Below are positions 7,882-16,202 of a DNA stretch of 64,000 nucleotides, piece by piece; position 1 is the first letter of the stretch, and every line of letters starts with the position of its first letter. A program made the translations under genes and the position numbers. The DNA is from Phenylobacterium sp. (lineage in GTDB: Bacteria > Pseudomonadota > Alphaproteobacteria > Caulobacterales > Caulobacteraceae). The DNA lies in assembly GCF_030646615.1 (NCBI RefSeq), contig NZ_JAUSLG010000037.1, positions 1 through 64,000 on the forward strand, read 5' to 3'. The notes under the pieces are model-generated. The model saw only the letters and a list, made by a program, of their open reading frames with translations, was not told where the DNA came from and did not search any database.

Positions 7882-8777
7882 AAGGCGACCGCAGGACGCA
7901 TGCCGGCGGCTCCCCCCAGGTATCCGTCGACAAGAGGGCCGGGAAGATCACAGGCGAGAAGCTGAGCGAGCAGACGTCCACGGTCGCCAGACTCAAAATA
8001 CCGGCCATAGGCTGCGATCACGCCTGACATGTCGCAGGCGTGCGGCGACAGCCGCACGGCGCGGACGCCGGCCGCCTGCAGCTCACCGGGCGAGGCTGCC
8101 ACCGTATGAACGCCGTGAGACAGGGTTTGAATGCCGTTGATGCTGAGGAAGGACGCGCCCTCCAGGGTCTGAACCGCCTGGCCGTCGGGGTCGCGATCGC
8201 AGACAAATCGGCAGGTGTCCTTCGACAACCCGGCTTGCCGCGCATGGTAACAACGCGCTGAAAGCGCCAGGGGCAGCCGGCCAAAGCCGAATACCTCAAT
8301 TTCGAGATCAGGGCAGGCGCGGTGGATCTCCCCAATCGCCGCCAGGGACAGCTCGATGTTGGCGCAGAGGCGCTCGCATCCGCGGTCCACAAGAATCTGG
8401 GCGGCTGACCCATTGTAGATGTTGAGCAGCGGACCTGCGACGAAGGGGTGGCAATTCGGAAGCAGGCTCAGGGCGGCGAGGTCGTTCAGTTCCAGCAGCC
8501 AGCCGTCCTGCTCCGCCACCCCGCGCAGCAGGCGTCGGTCCCTCGGCGTAGAGATCAGGCCAAGGGTGGACCAGACCACCTCCTTGCCTGCGTCTCGCAA
8601 CAGGTCGGCCGCCCCTAGCAGGGTTGCTGCGGCCAAGGGTTCGCGCTTTCCGCACACCACTTCGCCGAGATAGATGCGACGCACCAAAGGCTCGTGCGCC
8701 ATGCGCTCATAGAAGCCGGCAATGTCGGCGGCAGGCCAGTTGAAGAGCAGGGGGCCGAGGGTGATCTCGAGCGACAT
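7878..8777 (-). CDS. ubiV: UbiV, O2-independent ubiquinone hydroxylation protein (U32 family)
   Basis: UbiV works with UbiU to hydroxylate ubiquinone precursors without O2. It is a cytoplasmic U32-family [4Fe-4S] protein, 299 aa here. Cysteines C42, C176, C189 and C193 keep the C-x12-C-x3-C spacing of the cluster ligands known for E. coli UbiV, inside the typical ALSARCYHAR...CRFVC context. It lies directly after ubiU and overlaps the oxidoreductase start. In facultative denitrifiers this pathway supplies quinone for nitrate respiration, which fits the neighbouring nar genes. Confidence 0.95.
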   Translation of the reverse strand: MSLEITLGPLLFNWPAADIAGFYERMAHEPLVRRIYLGEVVCGKREPLAAATLLGAADLLRDAGKEVVWSTLGLISTPRDRRLLRGVAEQDGWLLELNDLAALSLLPNCHPFVAGPLLNIYNGSAAQILVDRGCERLCANIELSLAAIGEIHRACPDLEIEVFGFGRLPLALSARCYHARQAGLSKDTCRFVCDRDPDGQAVQTLEGASFLSINGIQTLSHGVHTVAASPGELQAAGVRAVRLSPHACDMSGVIAAYGRYFESGDRGRLLAQLLACDLPGPLVDGYLGGAAGMRPAVAL

Positions 8778-8778
8778 G

Positions 8779-9771
8779 TCACCGCCACCGCTTGTTGTAG
8801 GCGCCTTCGGTCTCCCGACCGCCCTCAGCGAGATCGGTCAGCATGTGCTCATAGGGCGCCGTGCTCTCGCCGCGATCGAGGGCGTCGATCGCCTTGCGAA
8901 AGGCGCGGGTCACACGCGCGACATAGGCCTTTCCGCGCTGACGACCCTCAATCTTGACGGCTTTCACGCCTGCGTCCCGCAGGCTGGCCAACAGGCCCAT
9001 GGCGTTCAGGCTGGTCGGCTCTTCGAACAGGTAGGTGGCGTCCCCATCGGTCGCGAAACGCCCCTTGCACAGGGTTGGATATCCGGCCGTGGCTCCGGTC
9101 GGAGTCTTGTCGAGGGCGAGCCCGGCCAGCCGTGAAATCATCCCCTCGGAGGTGCGCTCGAAACTCACTGCTTCAGGCGGCGAGCAGACGCCAGAGAGGT
9201 TAGGGGATTGTCCGCTGACATAGGATGAGAGGGCGCAACGCCCTTCGGTCATGACGCACAGCCCGCCGAAGACGAAGGCCTCGATCTCGGCCGACGATTC
9301 CTTGATCAGGTCGGCGATCTCCGCAGCGGACATTACCCGAGGGACGACCACGCGCCGAACCCCGAACGTCTCCACATAGAAGCGGATCGCCTCAGGGGTG
9401 TTCGCCGCCGCCTGCACCGACAGGTGAAGCCGCACAGCCGAGCTCAGCTGACGAACATGGGCAAGAACGGCGAGGTCGGCGGCGATGATCGCATCGGCGC
9501 CGGCGTTGATCGCGGTCTTCACAGAGGCCCGCCAACGATCCTCGCCGCCAGCCCGGGCGAATGTGTTGATGGCTACGAGCACGTTGGAGCCCTTCCGGTG
9601 GGCGAAATCGACAGCGCGCGTCAGTTCTGTGGCGTCGAAGTTGAGGCCCGGGAAGTTCCGCGCGTTTGTTTCATCGCGGAGACCACAATAGACGCTGTCG
9701 GCGCCCGCCTCGATGGCCGCCTCCAGCATGGCCGGCGAGCCTGCCGGGCAGACGAGTTCAATGGACCCCAT
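8779..9771 (-). CDS. ubiU: UbiU, O2-independent ubiquinone hydroxylation protein (U32 family)
   Basis: This is the partner of UbiV in the O2-independent hydroxylation complex, 330 aa. The U32 signature is present: the N-terminal ELVCPAGSP and the cluster region GGLCVMTEGRCALSSYVSG. Cysteines C172, C179, C196 and C235 reproduce the spacing of the four [4Fe-4S] ligands described for E. coli UbiU (169, 176, 193, 232), shifted by three. The start lies within the last 14 bases of ubiT, and ubiV follows after 1 bp, so ubiT-ubiU-ubiV is one operon. Confidence 0.95.
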   Translation of the reverse strand: MGSIELVCPAGSPAMLEAAIEAGADSVYCGLRDETNARNFPGLNFDATELTRAVDFAHRKGSNVLVAINTFARAGGEDRWRASVKTAINAGADAIIAADLAVLAHVRQLSSAVRLHLSVQAAANTPEAIRFYVETFGVRRVVVPRVMSAAEIADLIKESSAEIEAFVFGGLCVMTEGRCALSSYVSGQSPNLSGVCSPPEAVSFERTSEGMISRLAGLALDKTPTGATAGYPTLCKGRFATDGDATYLFEEPTSLNAMGLLASLRDAGVKAVKIEGRQRGKAYVARVTRAFRKAIDALDRGESTAPYEHMLTDLAEGGRETEGAYNKRWR

Positions 9772-10300
9772 GGGGCATGCCTCCTGTGCGCCTGGTCGCG
9801 CGACGCCAATCCACCACGCGCTGCAGAACCGGATCGAGGCTTGGGGCCAGGGCGGCCGGAACCAGCAGGTCGGCGAGGCGCAGGTTCGCCGCCTCCAGCG
9901 CGTTGTGGAGGGCCAGCACCGCCCCTGTGTCGCCCCGCACGGTCAGCCCGCCGGCGAAGAAGGTTGCGTCGGCATCGGCCGAGCCATCGAAGAGTGCGAG
10001 CAGATCCATGAGCTCGCCCGAAATCTCAGCCACATAGCCCATGGGCCGACGCGTGCGGCGAACCACCTTCACGCCGCCGCCGTCCTCGAAAAGGGTCAAC
10101 TCGAATGCGACCGGCAGATCTTCGGGATCGATCAGATACGGGCGACCTTGAAAGCGGCCCAGGCGACCAAAGGCGTTGGCCGACCGCCGCCAAGCCCGCT
10201 TGACGGCGAGATTGAGCATCATCTCCATGGGCGGTCGTAGGACCAGCGCCAAGTCTGTCAGAATGCGCGCAGACAGGCGTTCCTCTGAGAAGTGCATCAT
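9758..10300 (-). CDS. ubiT: UbiT, SCP2-domain accessory factor of anaerobic ubiquinone synthesis
   Basis: This 180-residue protein has an SCP2 sterol-carrier-like fold (FELTLFEDGG...FFAGGLTVRGDTG), as in UbiT, which binds lipidic ubiquinone intermediates for UbiU and UbiV. It is the first gene of the ubiTUV run, with an AAAGGGCG ribosome-binding site before ATGATG. A 108-bp gap with a GACGAC-GAAT-GTCGTC dyad separates it from the crp/fnr gene upstream on the same strand, so it may have its own promoter or be the tail of the nar transcript. Confidence 0.88.
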   Translation of the reverse strand: MMHFSEERLSARILTDLALVLRPPMEMMLNLAVKRAWRRSANAFGRLGRFQGRPYLIDPEDLPVAFELTLFEDGGGVKVVRRTRRPMGYVAEISGELMDLLALFDGSADADATFFAGGLTVRGDTGAVLALHNALEAANLRLADLLVPAALAPSLDPVLQRVVDWRRATRRTGGMPHGVH

Positions 10301-10354
10301 CGCCCTTTCCGGGCGAGAACAGGCGCCCGGACGAGGTCTAGGGCGGGGCGGAAC

Positions 10355-10370
10355 GACGACGAATGTCGTC
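10355..10370. promoter_or_regulatory. Inverted repeat between crp/fnr and ubiT
   Basis: A perfect 6+4+6 dyad, GACGAC-GAAT-GTCGTC, lies in the only sizeable gap between the nar operon end and ubiT. It could be an operator for ubiT or a weak terminator stem for the upstream transcript. There is no T-run. Confidence 0.35.
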
Positions 10371-10408
10371 CGTCAACGCGACGTCCGCCTTTGGTCAGCC
10401 TGAGGGCT

Positions 10409-11182
10409 TCAAACCGTCATGCGCTCGGGTTGGTTTGGCCAGGCCTCAAGCCGCGCCTTGCCTCCACCGCGCATAACCTCAGGCGCATGATTGTCGATCA
10501 GCGCATCAGGTTTCGCCAGGCGCGTCAGCACCACTGGCCGGCCAATCGTCACGAGCGGACCGTTCACCGCCACCCCATAGTCGGCGAGGCTTGCGAAGGC
10601 GCGGGACAGGTTCTCGGGGGTCATGCCCAGCAGCGAGGCCAGAACGCGCTTCTCGTGCGGCAGGGTGATGGTCTCGACATCGCCCTGGCGCACGCGCTGG
10701 GTGATCAGATAGTTGGCCAGTCGCTCGATCCCGCCGCGGAGCTTCTGGCTCTTCATTGAGCGAACCAGACCGCGGTAGCAGCCCGCCAATTCCTGGGACA
10801 CGGCGAAACCGAAGGCGGCGTCCTCCTGCATCGCCCGGCGAAGGGTCTCACCCGAGATCATCAGAATGTCGGACCGATCACGAGTCGTAGCGCTCATCAG
10901 GGCGCTCGTGTCTAGGACGACCGCAGCCAGGATGAAGGTCGATAGGGGACCCAGCAGGGCGAGGATCGTCTCCTTGTCATTCCAGGTGCCGGAGAGTTCG
11001 ACCGTCCCGTCGAGGACAATATAAAGAAAATCAACGCTGTCGCCTTCGGTGAGCAGGGTTGTCCCCGCCGGGAAGCGTTGAAGGAAAGCCCCCTGGATCA
11101 GGCGACGGAACGTGTCGTCATTGGCCGTTTTCAGAAACGGCAGCTCCCTGACGCGTTCGAGATCGACCTCTTTGATCGGCAT
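10409..11182 (-). CDS. Crp/Fnr family transcriptional regulator
   Basis: The 257-residue protein has an N-terminal cyclic-nucleotide-binding-type beta-roll (FPAGTTLLTEGDSVDFLYIV), a long dimerisation helix and a C-terminal winged helix with recognition segment LLGMTPENLSRAFASL. It lacks the N-terminal cysteine cluster of FNR, so direct O2 sensing by an Fe-S cluster is unlikely. A DNR/NNR-like response to NO is possible but not shown. The start MPIKEVDLE is set by GTGGAGG seven bases upstream. It is the last gene of the nar run, overlaps mobA by 65 bp, and has an FNR-like box 56 bp upstream. It is a natural candidate to regulate the FNR-type boxes of this region. Confidence 0.88.
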   Translation of the reverse strand: MPIKEVDLERVRELPFLKTANDDTFRRLIQGAFLQRFPAGTTLLTEGDSVDFLYIVLDGTVELSGTWNDKETILALLGPLSTFILAAVVLDTSALMSATTRDRSDILMISGETLRRAMQEDAAFGFAVSQELAGCYRGLVRSMKSQKLRGGIERLANYLITQRVRQGDVETITLPHEKRVLASLLGMTPENLSRAFASLADYGVAVNGPLVTIGRPVVLTRLAKPDALIDNHAPEVMRGGGKARLEAWPNQPERMTV

Positions 11183-11852
11183 GCATGGTCCTCCACTCAG
11201 GCGGACCATGGCGCTCTTGCGCGTTCCATCCTTGATCTATGTCACGGAGAGCCCTGACGGCGCGTGCGGCCATTTGGCCACTTTGGTTAGTCAGGTCTTC
11301 CGGCGTGTTCAGGTTCAGGAAGACTTGGCCTCGAGGGTCCTCCCACACGACCTGACGGCCGTTGAGCTCGACAAGCAAGCCGCGGAGCGACCTGCGGCCT
11401 GATTGCGCGTAGCACAACAGGGGCTCAAGAGCCTCGATACGCCACAGGGTGCAGGTTGGATGGCCCTGGCGGCTGTCTCCTGCCGAGGCCGCGAGGGCGT
11501 CGGGATCCTGAACAAGCGCCTCCTCCAGCCTTGTGTACAGATCATCGGGGAGATGGGGCGCGTCGCACGGGATCGTCAGAACGTGGGCGGCCCCGATCTG
11601 CGCGCCGTGGGCCAAGCCGCTGGCCACCCCAGCCAGGGGGCCTTCGATCTTGGGTGAGTCAAATAGCAGCTGAACTGGCGGGAGCTCGTCAGCCTGCCGC
11701 CGCTCGCGAACCGACAGGGCCACGTGATTGGCGAAGCTTGCGGCCAGGGACAGGGCGTGTTCGCCGAGGGCGCGGGCCTGATAGAGGCGCTGGGGCTTGT
11801 CGCCGCCCATGCGGCGACCCGCCCCGCCGGCCAGCACCACACAAAGTCTCAT
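11118..11852 (-). CDS. mobA: MobA, molybdenum cofactor guanylyltransferase
   Basis: MobA attaches GMP to Mo-molybdopterin, giving the MGD that NarG requires as bis-MGD. The 244-residue protein begins MRLCVVLAGGAGRRMGGDKPQ, the GTP-binding signature, with PCDAP and FLNLNTPEDL further on. The ATG at 11852 overlaps the carbonic anhydrase stop (ATGA), whereas a start 17 codons upstream would be atypical. About 30 residues follow the normal MobA end, and this extension covers the promoter and start of the crp/fnr gene. Confidence 0.9.
   Translation of the reverse strand: MRLCVVLAGGAGRRMGGDKPQRLYQARALGEHALSLAASFANHVALSVRERRQADELPPVQLLFDSPKIEGPLAGVASGLAHGAQIGAAHVLTIPCDAPHLPDDLYTRLEEALVQDPDALAASAGDSRQGHPTCTLWRIEALEPLLCYAQSGRRSLRGLLVELNGRQVVWEDPRGQVFLNLNTPEDLTNQSGQMAARAVRALRDIDQGWNAQERHGPPEWRTMHADQRGRSRTRQGAAVSENGQ
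11232..11245. promoter_or_regulatory. FNR/DNR-like box upstream of crp/fnr
   Basis: TTGAT-CTAT-GTCAC matches 8 of 10 positions of the TTGAT-N4-ATCAA consensus. It lies inside mobA, centred 56 bp before the regulator start codon, so it could give the regulator its own, possibly autoregulated, promoter. Confidence 0.4.
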
Positions 11853-12511
11853 CGGCGTTTTCCTGTAACGGCGGCGCTGGAACTGTTGGGTTTCGTCTCC
11901 CACAGCGCTCGCGCCCGCTCCACCCGCCCGACAGACACCTCCAGATCCCTCAGCAATCCGTCCTGGATGGAGTAGATCCAGCCGTGAACCTCGAGGGGCT
12001 GCTTCTTGCGCCAGGCGTCCCGCACGAAGGGATTGGCGGTGATCTGTCGCACCTGTTCGATCACATTGCGCTCGCAGAGATCGTTCACCCGGGCCTCAGG
12101 ATCGGTGATCAAGGAGAGCTCATGCTCACAACGCCACGAGAGGCTTCTGACCGGGGTCAGCCAGTGGTCGATCAGGCCGTGGCGCTCCTCGGAGAGGGCG
12201 GCGCGGACGCCGCCGCAGCCATAGTGGCCACAGACGATGACGTGGCGGACCTTGAGGACCTCCACGGCGAACTGAAGGACCGAGAGGAAATTTGCGTCCT
12301 GAGGCGGGGCAAGATTGGCCACGTTTCGGTGAACGAACAGCTCGCCGGGGTCGAGGCCGACGATCTCGTTGGCAGGTACCCGGCTGTCTGAGCAGCCGAT
12401 CCAAAGGTAGGAAGGCGCCTGCAGGCTCGCCAGGCGGCGGAAATACTCCGGATCGACGCGAGCACGGGTCGCCGCCCAGCGAATGTTGTTGTCAAAGAGC
12501 TCGGAGATCAT
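11849..12511 (-). CDS. Beta-class carbonic anhydrase
   Basis: This zinc enzyme interconverts CO2 and bicarbonate. The 220-residue protein shows the beta-class signature CSDSR (C40, D42, R44) and HYGC (H96, C99), which give the zinc ligands Cys-His-Cys and the Asp-Arg dyad. No signal peptide is seen, so it is cytoplasmic. It overlaps hemerythrin upstream and mobA downstream by four bases each (ATGA), an unusual place within a nar operon. It might balance pH or bicarbonate during nitrate respiration, but this is inference. Confidence 0.93.
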   Translation of the reverse strand: MISELFDNNIRWAATRARVDPEYFRRLASLQAPSYLWIGCSDSRVPANEIVGLDPGELFVHRNVANLAPPQDANFLSVLQFAVEVLKVRHVIVCGHYGCGGVRAALSEERHGLIDHWLTPVRSLSWRCEHELSLITDPEARVNDLCERNVIEQVRQITANPFVRDAWRKKQPLEVHGWIYSIQDGLLRDLEVSVGRVERARALWETKPNSSSAAVTGKRR

Positions 12512-13059
12512 GGCTGGGCGTCGAGGAAGAGGCCCCGCCTGGCGGCCAGTCGTCGGCTTAGCGCCGTCAGGTCGGCGGTGGTCAGTCGCAGCCGCGCGAT
12601 CGGCAGCACCACGGCGTTTTCGAGCGCCAGGTGGCGAAGCTCGTGCCGGGCGAAGGCGAGAAGTACGGACTTGGCCTCCGGATCGAGCCCCGGCGCACGC
12701 TGGGATGTCAGTGCAGACTCCAGTCGGTCCCGGACGACCTGCGACTGGGTGACGTCAGCGCGGTGCTCTGCCGACAGACGCCCAAGGACATTCTCGATTT
12801 CGTCCTCAGGCAGGGCCCGACGCCGGAGCAGGGGGAAGAGATCCTCCTCTTCGTCGATGACGTGCAAGGCAAGATCATAGCGGATGAAATCGATGATCTG
12901 GCTGATGGGGTCAGCTTTGAAGACAGGGCTGGCCGCCACCTCCTCGATCATCCGGCAGAGTTGCCTGTGCCGATAGTGCTCGGCGAAGAACCAGTCGAGC
13001 GGCTCACGGAGCAGTTCGCGCGGAATGACTTCAATATCCGCAGGCGGGGCGCAAGGCAT
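12508..13059 (-). CDS. Hemerythrin-like domain protein
   Basis: The 183-residue helical protein has the spaced His/Glu ligands of a hemerythrin HHE domain: EHYRHRQ near residue 28, LHVIDEEEDLFPLL, EHRAD and RHELRHLALEN. Such di-iron proteins bind O2, NO or serve iron repair. A cytoplasmic sensor or scavenger of O2 or NO fits a nitrate-respiration operon. The ATG at 13059 has GGAGAG eight bases upstream, so the longer frame upstream is discounted. It overlaps the carbonic anhydrase by ATGA. Confidence 0.82.
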   Translation of the reverse strand: MPCAPPADIEVIPRELLREPLDWFFAEHYRHRQLCRMIEEVAASPVFKADPISQIIDFIRYDLALHVIDEEEDLFPLLRRRALPEDEIENVLGRLSAEHRADVTQSQVVRDRLESALTSQRAPGLDPEAKSVLLAFARHELRHLALENAVVLPIARLRLTTADLTALSRRLAARRGLFLDAQP

Positions 13060-13079
13060 GGCCGGCTCTCCAAGGAGGC

Positions 13080-14267
13080 TCAATAGCGGTAGTCGAGACT
13101 GATCCAGACCTTCGTGCGGTCGCCGTAGCCGGGGCGGTCGCCCTCGAACCAAGCCAGCTTGGTTTCGAGCGAAAGGTGCGGGGTGAGGGGCGCGGCCGCC
13201 AGAAGATCAAGCTCCGTGCCGTAGTCGTCGCCGCCATCGGGGACGGTGAACCGGTGGATGGCCGCTGCGAGGCGGACAGGCGGCAAGCCTTCCGGACGCA
13301 AGGTGGCGCCGATCTTGGCGTTGAGGTCCTGGACGCCGTCGGGCGGCGTGGTCAGGAAGGCGTCGGCCCATCCCTGAAATGCGTGGAGCGTGGCCAGGGG
13401 CGTCGCAAAGCCGCGGCTCCCGTCCCCCTCCAGGCGCTCGAGTGTGAGGCTCGCCCAGCTGTCCTGTTGGCGGAGGCCAAGACTGAGCGAGGCATAGTCC
13501 AGGTCGAAGTCGGCAGGGTTCCCCCCGTAGTCGGCCTGCCGGGCATAGCCGGCCTCCAGGCTCCCCTTCAGCCCGCTGTCTGACAGAGGCCGCTCCAGCC
13601 GCAGGCTTGCGCCCAATGTGGCGCTGGACTGGGCGGGCGCGTTGGCGAAGTCGAGCCATTCCCCGTGCAGGGTCAGGTGGCCCCAGGCGGGCTTCCAGTC
13701 GGCCTGGGCAAGGTGACTGTCTGAACGCCAGTCGCCCTGTGGATGGTCATCGCCGAAGATGCGCTGAACGCGATCCACGTAGACGTAGGTGACCGCGAGG
13801 TCTGACCTCGGCCTGTAGTCCACTCGGGCGGCGTCGAAGGTCTGCTCGTTCTGTCGGAAGCCGACATTGCCGACGAAGCGAGCCGAACCGAGGATGATCC
13901 GCTGGCGACCGACAACGGCGGCGGCCTTTTCGGCTTTCCACGCGAGCTGCAGACGATTGAGCTCGGTTGTCTCTGGATCGGGGACGACCGGATAGGCGAC
14001 CTCGCCGTTGGTGGTGGAATTGTACTCCTCCCCGAGGGCCACGACATTCTCGCCCTCAATGAGGAGCTGAACGCCCTTCCAGGGGGCGGTCTCGAAGCCG
14101 AGCCGCGTGCGTAGGGTCAGCGCCGCAGCGGTGTTGGAGAAACCGCTTTGATCGACCGCCTCATGCCGCAGGCGGCTTTCCAGGATGATCGTGGGGGTAT
14201 CGGAGGCGTGCGCGAATCCTGGGGTGGCCAGGGTCGCCAGACCGAGCACGACAGTGGCCAACCGCAT
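13080..14267 (-). CDS. Outer-membrane porin, alginate-export-like family
   Basis: This 395-residue protein has a Sec signal peptide (cleavage after ...GFAHA, residue 21), many alternating beta-strand segments and a C-terminal aromatic residue (...WISLDYRY), all typical of an outer-membrane beta-barrel. The ESRLRHE...LRTRLGFE opening matches the alginate-export (AlgE-like) porin family. Between the PPIase and hemerythrin genes of a nar operon, a role in nitrate or nitrite passage across the outer membrane is plausible but unproven. Confidence 0.78.
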   Translation of the reverse strand: MRLATVVLGLATLATPGFAHASDTPTIILESRLRHEAVDQSGFSNTAAALTLRTRLGFETAPWKGVQLLIEGENVVALGEEYNSTTNGEVAYPVVPDPETTELNRLQLAWKAEKAAAVVGRQRIILGSARFVGNVGFRQNEQTFDAARVDYRPRSDLAVTYVYVDRVQRIFGDDHPQGDWRSDSHLAQADWKPAWGHLTLHGEWLDFANAPAQSSATLGASLRLERPLSDSGLKGSLEAGYARQADYGGNPADFDLDYASLSLGLRQQDSWASLTLERLEGDGSRGFATPLATLHAFQGWADAFLTTPPDGVQDLNAKIGATLRPEGLPPVRLAAAIHRFTVPDGGDDYGTELDLLAAAPLTPHLSLETKLAWFEGDRPGYGDRTKVWISLDYRY

Positions 14268-14270
14268 GGC

Positions 14271-15389
14271 TTATCTCCTTTTGATAAGGGTGTAGGTATG
14301 CTTGCGCTCGGCCTTGGGGGTGAGCCGCGCCTTCAGCAGAGAAGCCATCGCCGCAAGCGCCGGATCAGCGGCCCCCTGGGTGGCGGAAATGAGCTGGGTC
14401 CAAGACTCGTCATTGGCGTGATCGACGAAGTGTCGGACCGCGCGGCGCACGAAGACGGCGACCTGGAGGTTTTCGCTCGCCGCTGCGGCCTTGACCCGGC
14501 TGGCCAAGTCTAGGTCCGTCGCATCCATCCAGGCTTCAAGCCGGTCGGCCGAGGCGCCGTCCGAGAGCATTGCGCCGAGGGACGGGGTGCCTTCGGAAAA
14601 CCGCCCGTCCTGTGTCAGGCTGAAGGCAACGCCTTCGGCTCGGGCGCGGTCGGCGAGCTGGGCGACATAGCGCGCCGCCGCCGCCGTCCAGGCCCGGCTC
14701 TCGAGATGCAGCCTGATCTTGTCCTCGACATACTCGAACGGGAGCGCCCTCCCTTCGATCCGACGTTCAAGTTTGAGAACGTGCCAGCCGAAGCGCGAGC
14801 GGACGGGAGTCGTCAGAATTTCCCCAGCCTCCAGGCCCGCGAGCGCGCGCTCGACCTCAACCACCAGGTCGCCTGGACCGAGTTGGCCTAAGGAGCCGCC
14901 CAACGCCCCGGAGGGACAGTCGGAAGCCGTCTTCGCAAGTCCGCCAAACAGGTCTGGCTTGACCATGAGTTGATCGAGCATGTCCTGGGCGGTCTGCCGT
15001 GCGAACTCCCATCCAGCCGCGTCATCGGACTTCGGCTCAATGAGGATGTGCGCGGCTTCGGTCAGCACGGGGGTCGAGAAGCGCTGACGCTGTGCGTCAT
15101 AGACGCGTCGGCACTCGGCCCCGCTTGGGGACTCCACCTCGACTTCGGCATCGAGGGTGGCGCGGATCAGCGCCTCCTCGGGAGTTTCCTCGCGGCCGTT
15201 GTCATCCAGCAGCGGCTGGGCTTCCAGGCCAAGTTCGTCGGCCCTGTGAAGGAGCAGGGCCCTGACCGCCAACGCCTTCCCCGCGGCGATGCGGGCTTCC
15301 AACGGACTTGCGCTCGGATGGTGCTGGGCCTCCTCAGCGATGAGGAATTCCGGGATTTCGACGCCTTCGACGACGAGGGTGCTGGTCAT
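14271..15389 (-). CDS. Parvulin-type peptidyl-prolyl isomerase (PpiC/NifM-like)
   Basis: This 372-residue protein without a signal peptide has a rotamase core: EAAHILIEP, then GGSLGQLGPGDLVVEVERAL, then RFGWHVLKLERR. NifM-like isomerases of this size commonly follow narI in nar operons and are thought to help mature the nitrate reductase. It sits 4 bp after narI and 3 bp before the porin gene. The C-terminal third is not a known domain to me. Confidence 0.85.
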   Translation of the reverse strand: MTSTLVVEGVEIPEFLIAEEAQHHPSASPLEARIAAGKALAVRALLLHRADELGLEAQPLLDDNGREETPEEALIRATLDAEVEVESPSGAECRRVYDAQRQRFSTPVLTEAAHILIEPKSDDAAGWEFARQTAQDMLDQLMVKPDLFGGLAKTASDCPSGALGGSLGQLGPGDLVVEVERALAGLEAGEILTTPVRSRFGWHVLKLERRIEGRALPFEYVEDKIRLHLESRAWTAAAARYVAQLADRARAEGVAFSLTQDGRFSEGTPSLGAMLSDGASADRLEAWMDATDLDLASRVKAAAASENLQVAVFVRRAVRHFVDHANDESWTQLISATQGAADPALAAMASLLKARLTPKAERKHTYTLIKRR

Positions 15390-15393
15390 GGGG

Positions 15394-16194
15394 CTACTCG
15401 GCGGCCTTGAGGGCTTCGGGGCGAACGGCTTGGATTGGTGCGTTGCGGGCCGCCGGCGACACCGGAACAGTCGGATAGACCGGCGCGGCGGCCACCTTTC
15501 GCAGGGGCATGGAGCGCTTGGTGCGCACCAGCTGCCAGCCGCGCCGGTTCAGGTACCAGACCGGGGCCGACAGCATGTGGACAAGGCGGGTGAACGGGAA
15601 GACCAGCAGGATGGTCATCCCCAGCACCAGGTGGGCCTTGAAGATCGGATGCACATCGGCCACGTAGGCCGCCACGCCCGGCCGGAAGGTGAAAACCCCC
15701 TGCGCCCAGCTCATGAACTTGAGCATCTCATGGCCGTCCAGGTGGCCGGCCGACAAGGGAATGGTCGCCAAGCCCAGGATCAGCTGAGCCAGCAGCAGGA
15801 TCAGGATGGCGGTGTCGCCGAAGCTGGAAGTGGCCCGAATTCGCGGGTCGAACAGCCGACGATGCAGCAGCAGCAGGCCGCCAACGAGGCAGAGGACGCC
15901 TGCGAAGCCGCCGGCGACAATGGCCAGGATCTGCTTGGCGCCATGCGGCACGCCGAGGGCGTCGAACACCCAGATCGGCGTAAGCAGACCCACGAAGTGG
16001 CCGCCAAAGATGGTCAGTATTCCGACGTGGAACAGTACGGAGCCCAACACCAGTTGCTTGCGCCGCAGCAGCTGGGAGGAGCCCGTCCGCCAAGTGTATT
16101 GTTCACGATCGAAGCGGAGGACCGAACCCAACACAAGAACGGCCAGGGCAATGTAGGGAAAAACCCCGAACAGGAATTGGTTTAGGAGTTGCAT
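15394..16194 (-). CDS. narI: NarI, respiratory nitrate reductase gamma subunit (cytochrome b)
   Basis: NarI is the membrane anchor that takes electrons from quinol through two b-type hemes and passes them to NarH. The 266-residue protein has about five transmembrane helices, with candidate heme histidines in LFHVGIL, FGGHFVG, VHPIFKAHLVLG and RLVHMLSAP. A 40-residue cytoplasmic tail rich in Ala and Pro follows the last helix and is longer than in E. coli. It lies 8 bp after narJ. Confidence 0.96.
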   Translation of the reverse strand: MQLLNQFLFGVFPYIALAVLVLGSVLRFDREQYTWRTGSSQLLRRKQLVLGSVLFHVGILTIFGGHFVGLLTPIWVFDALGVPHGAKQILAIVAGGFAGVLCLVGGLLLLHRRLFDPRIRATSSFGDTAILILLLAQLILGLATIPLSAGHLDGHEMLKFMSWAQGVFTFRPGVAAYVADVHPIFKAHLVLGMTILLVFPFTRLVHMLSAPVWYLNRRGWQLVRTKRSMPLRKVAAAPVYPTVPVSPAARNAPIQAVRPEALKAAE

Positions 16195-16202
16195 GGCGAA
16201 CC

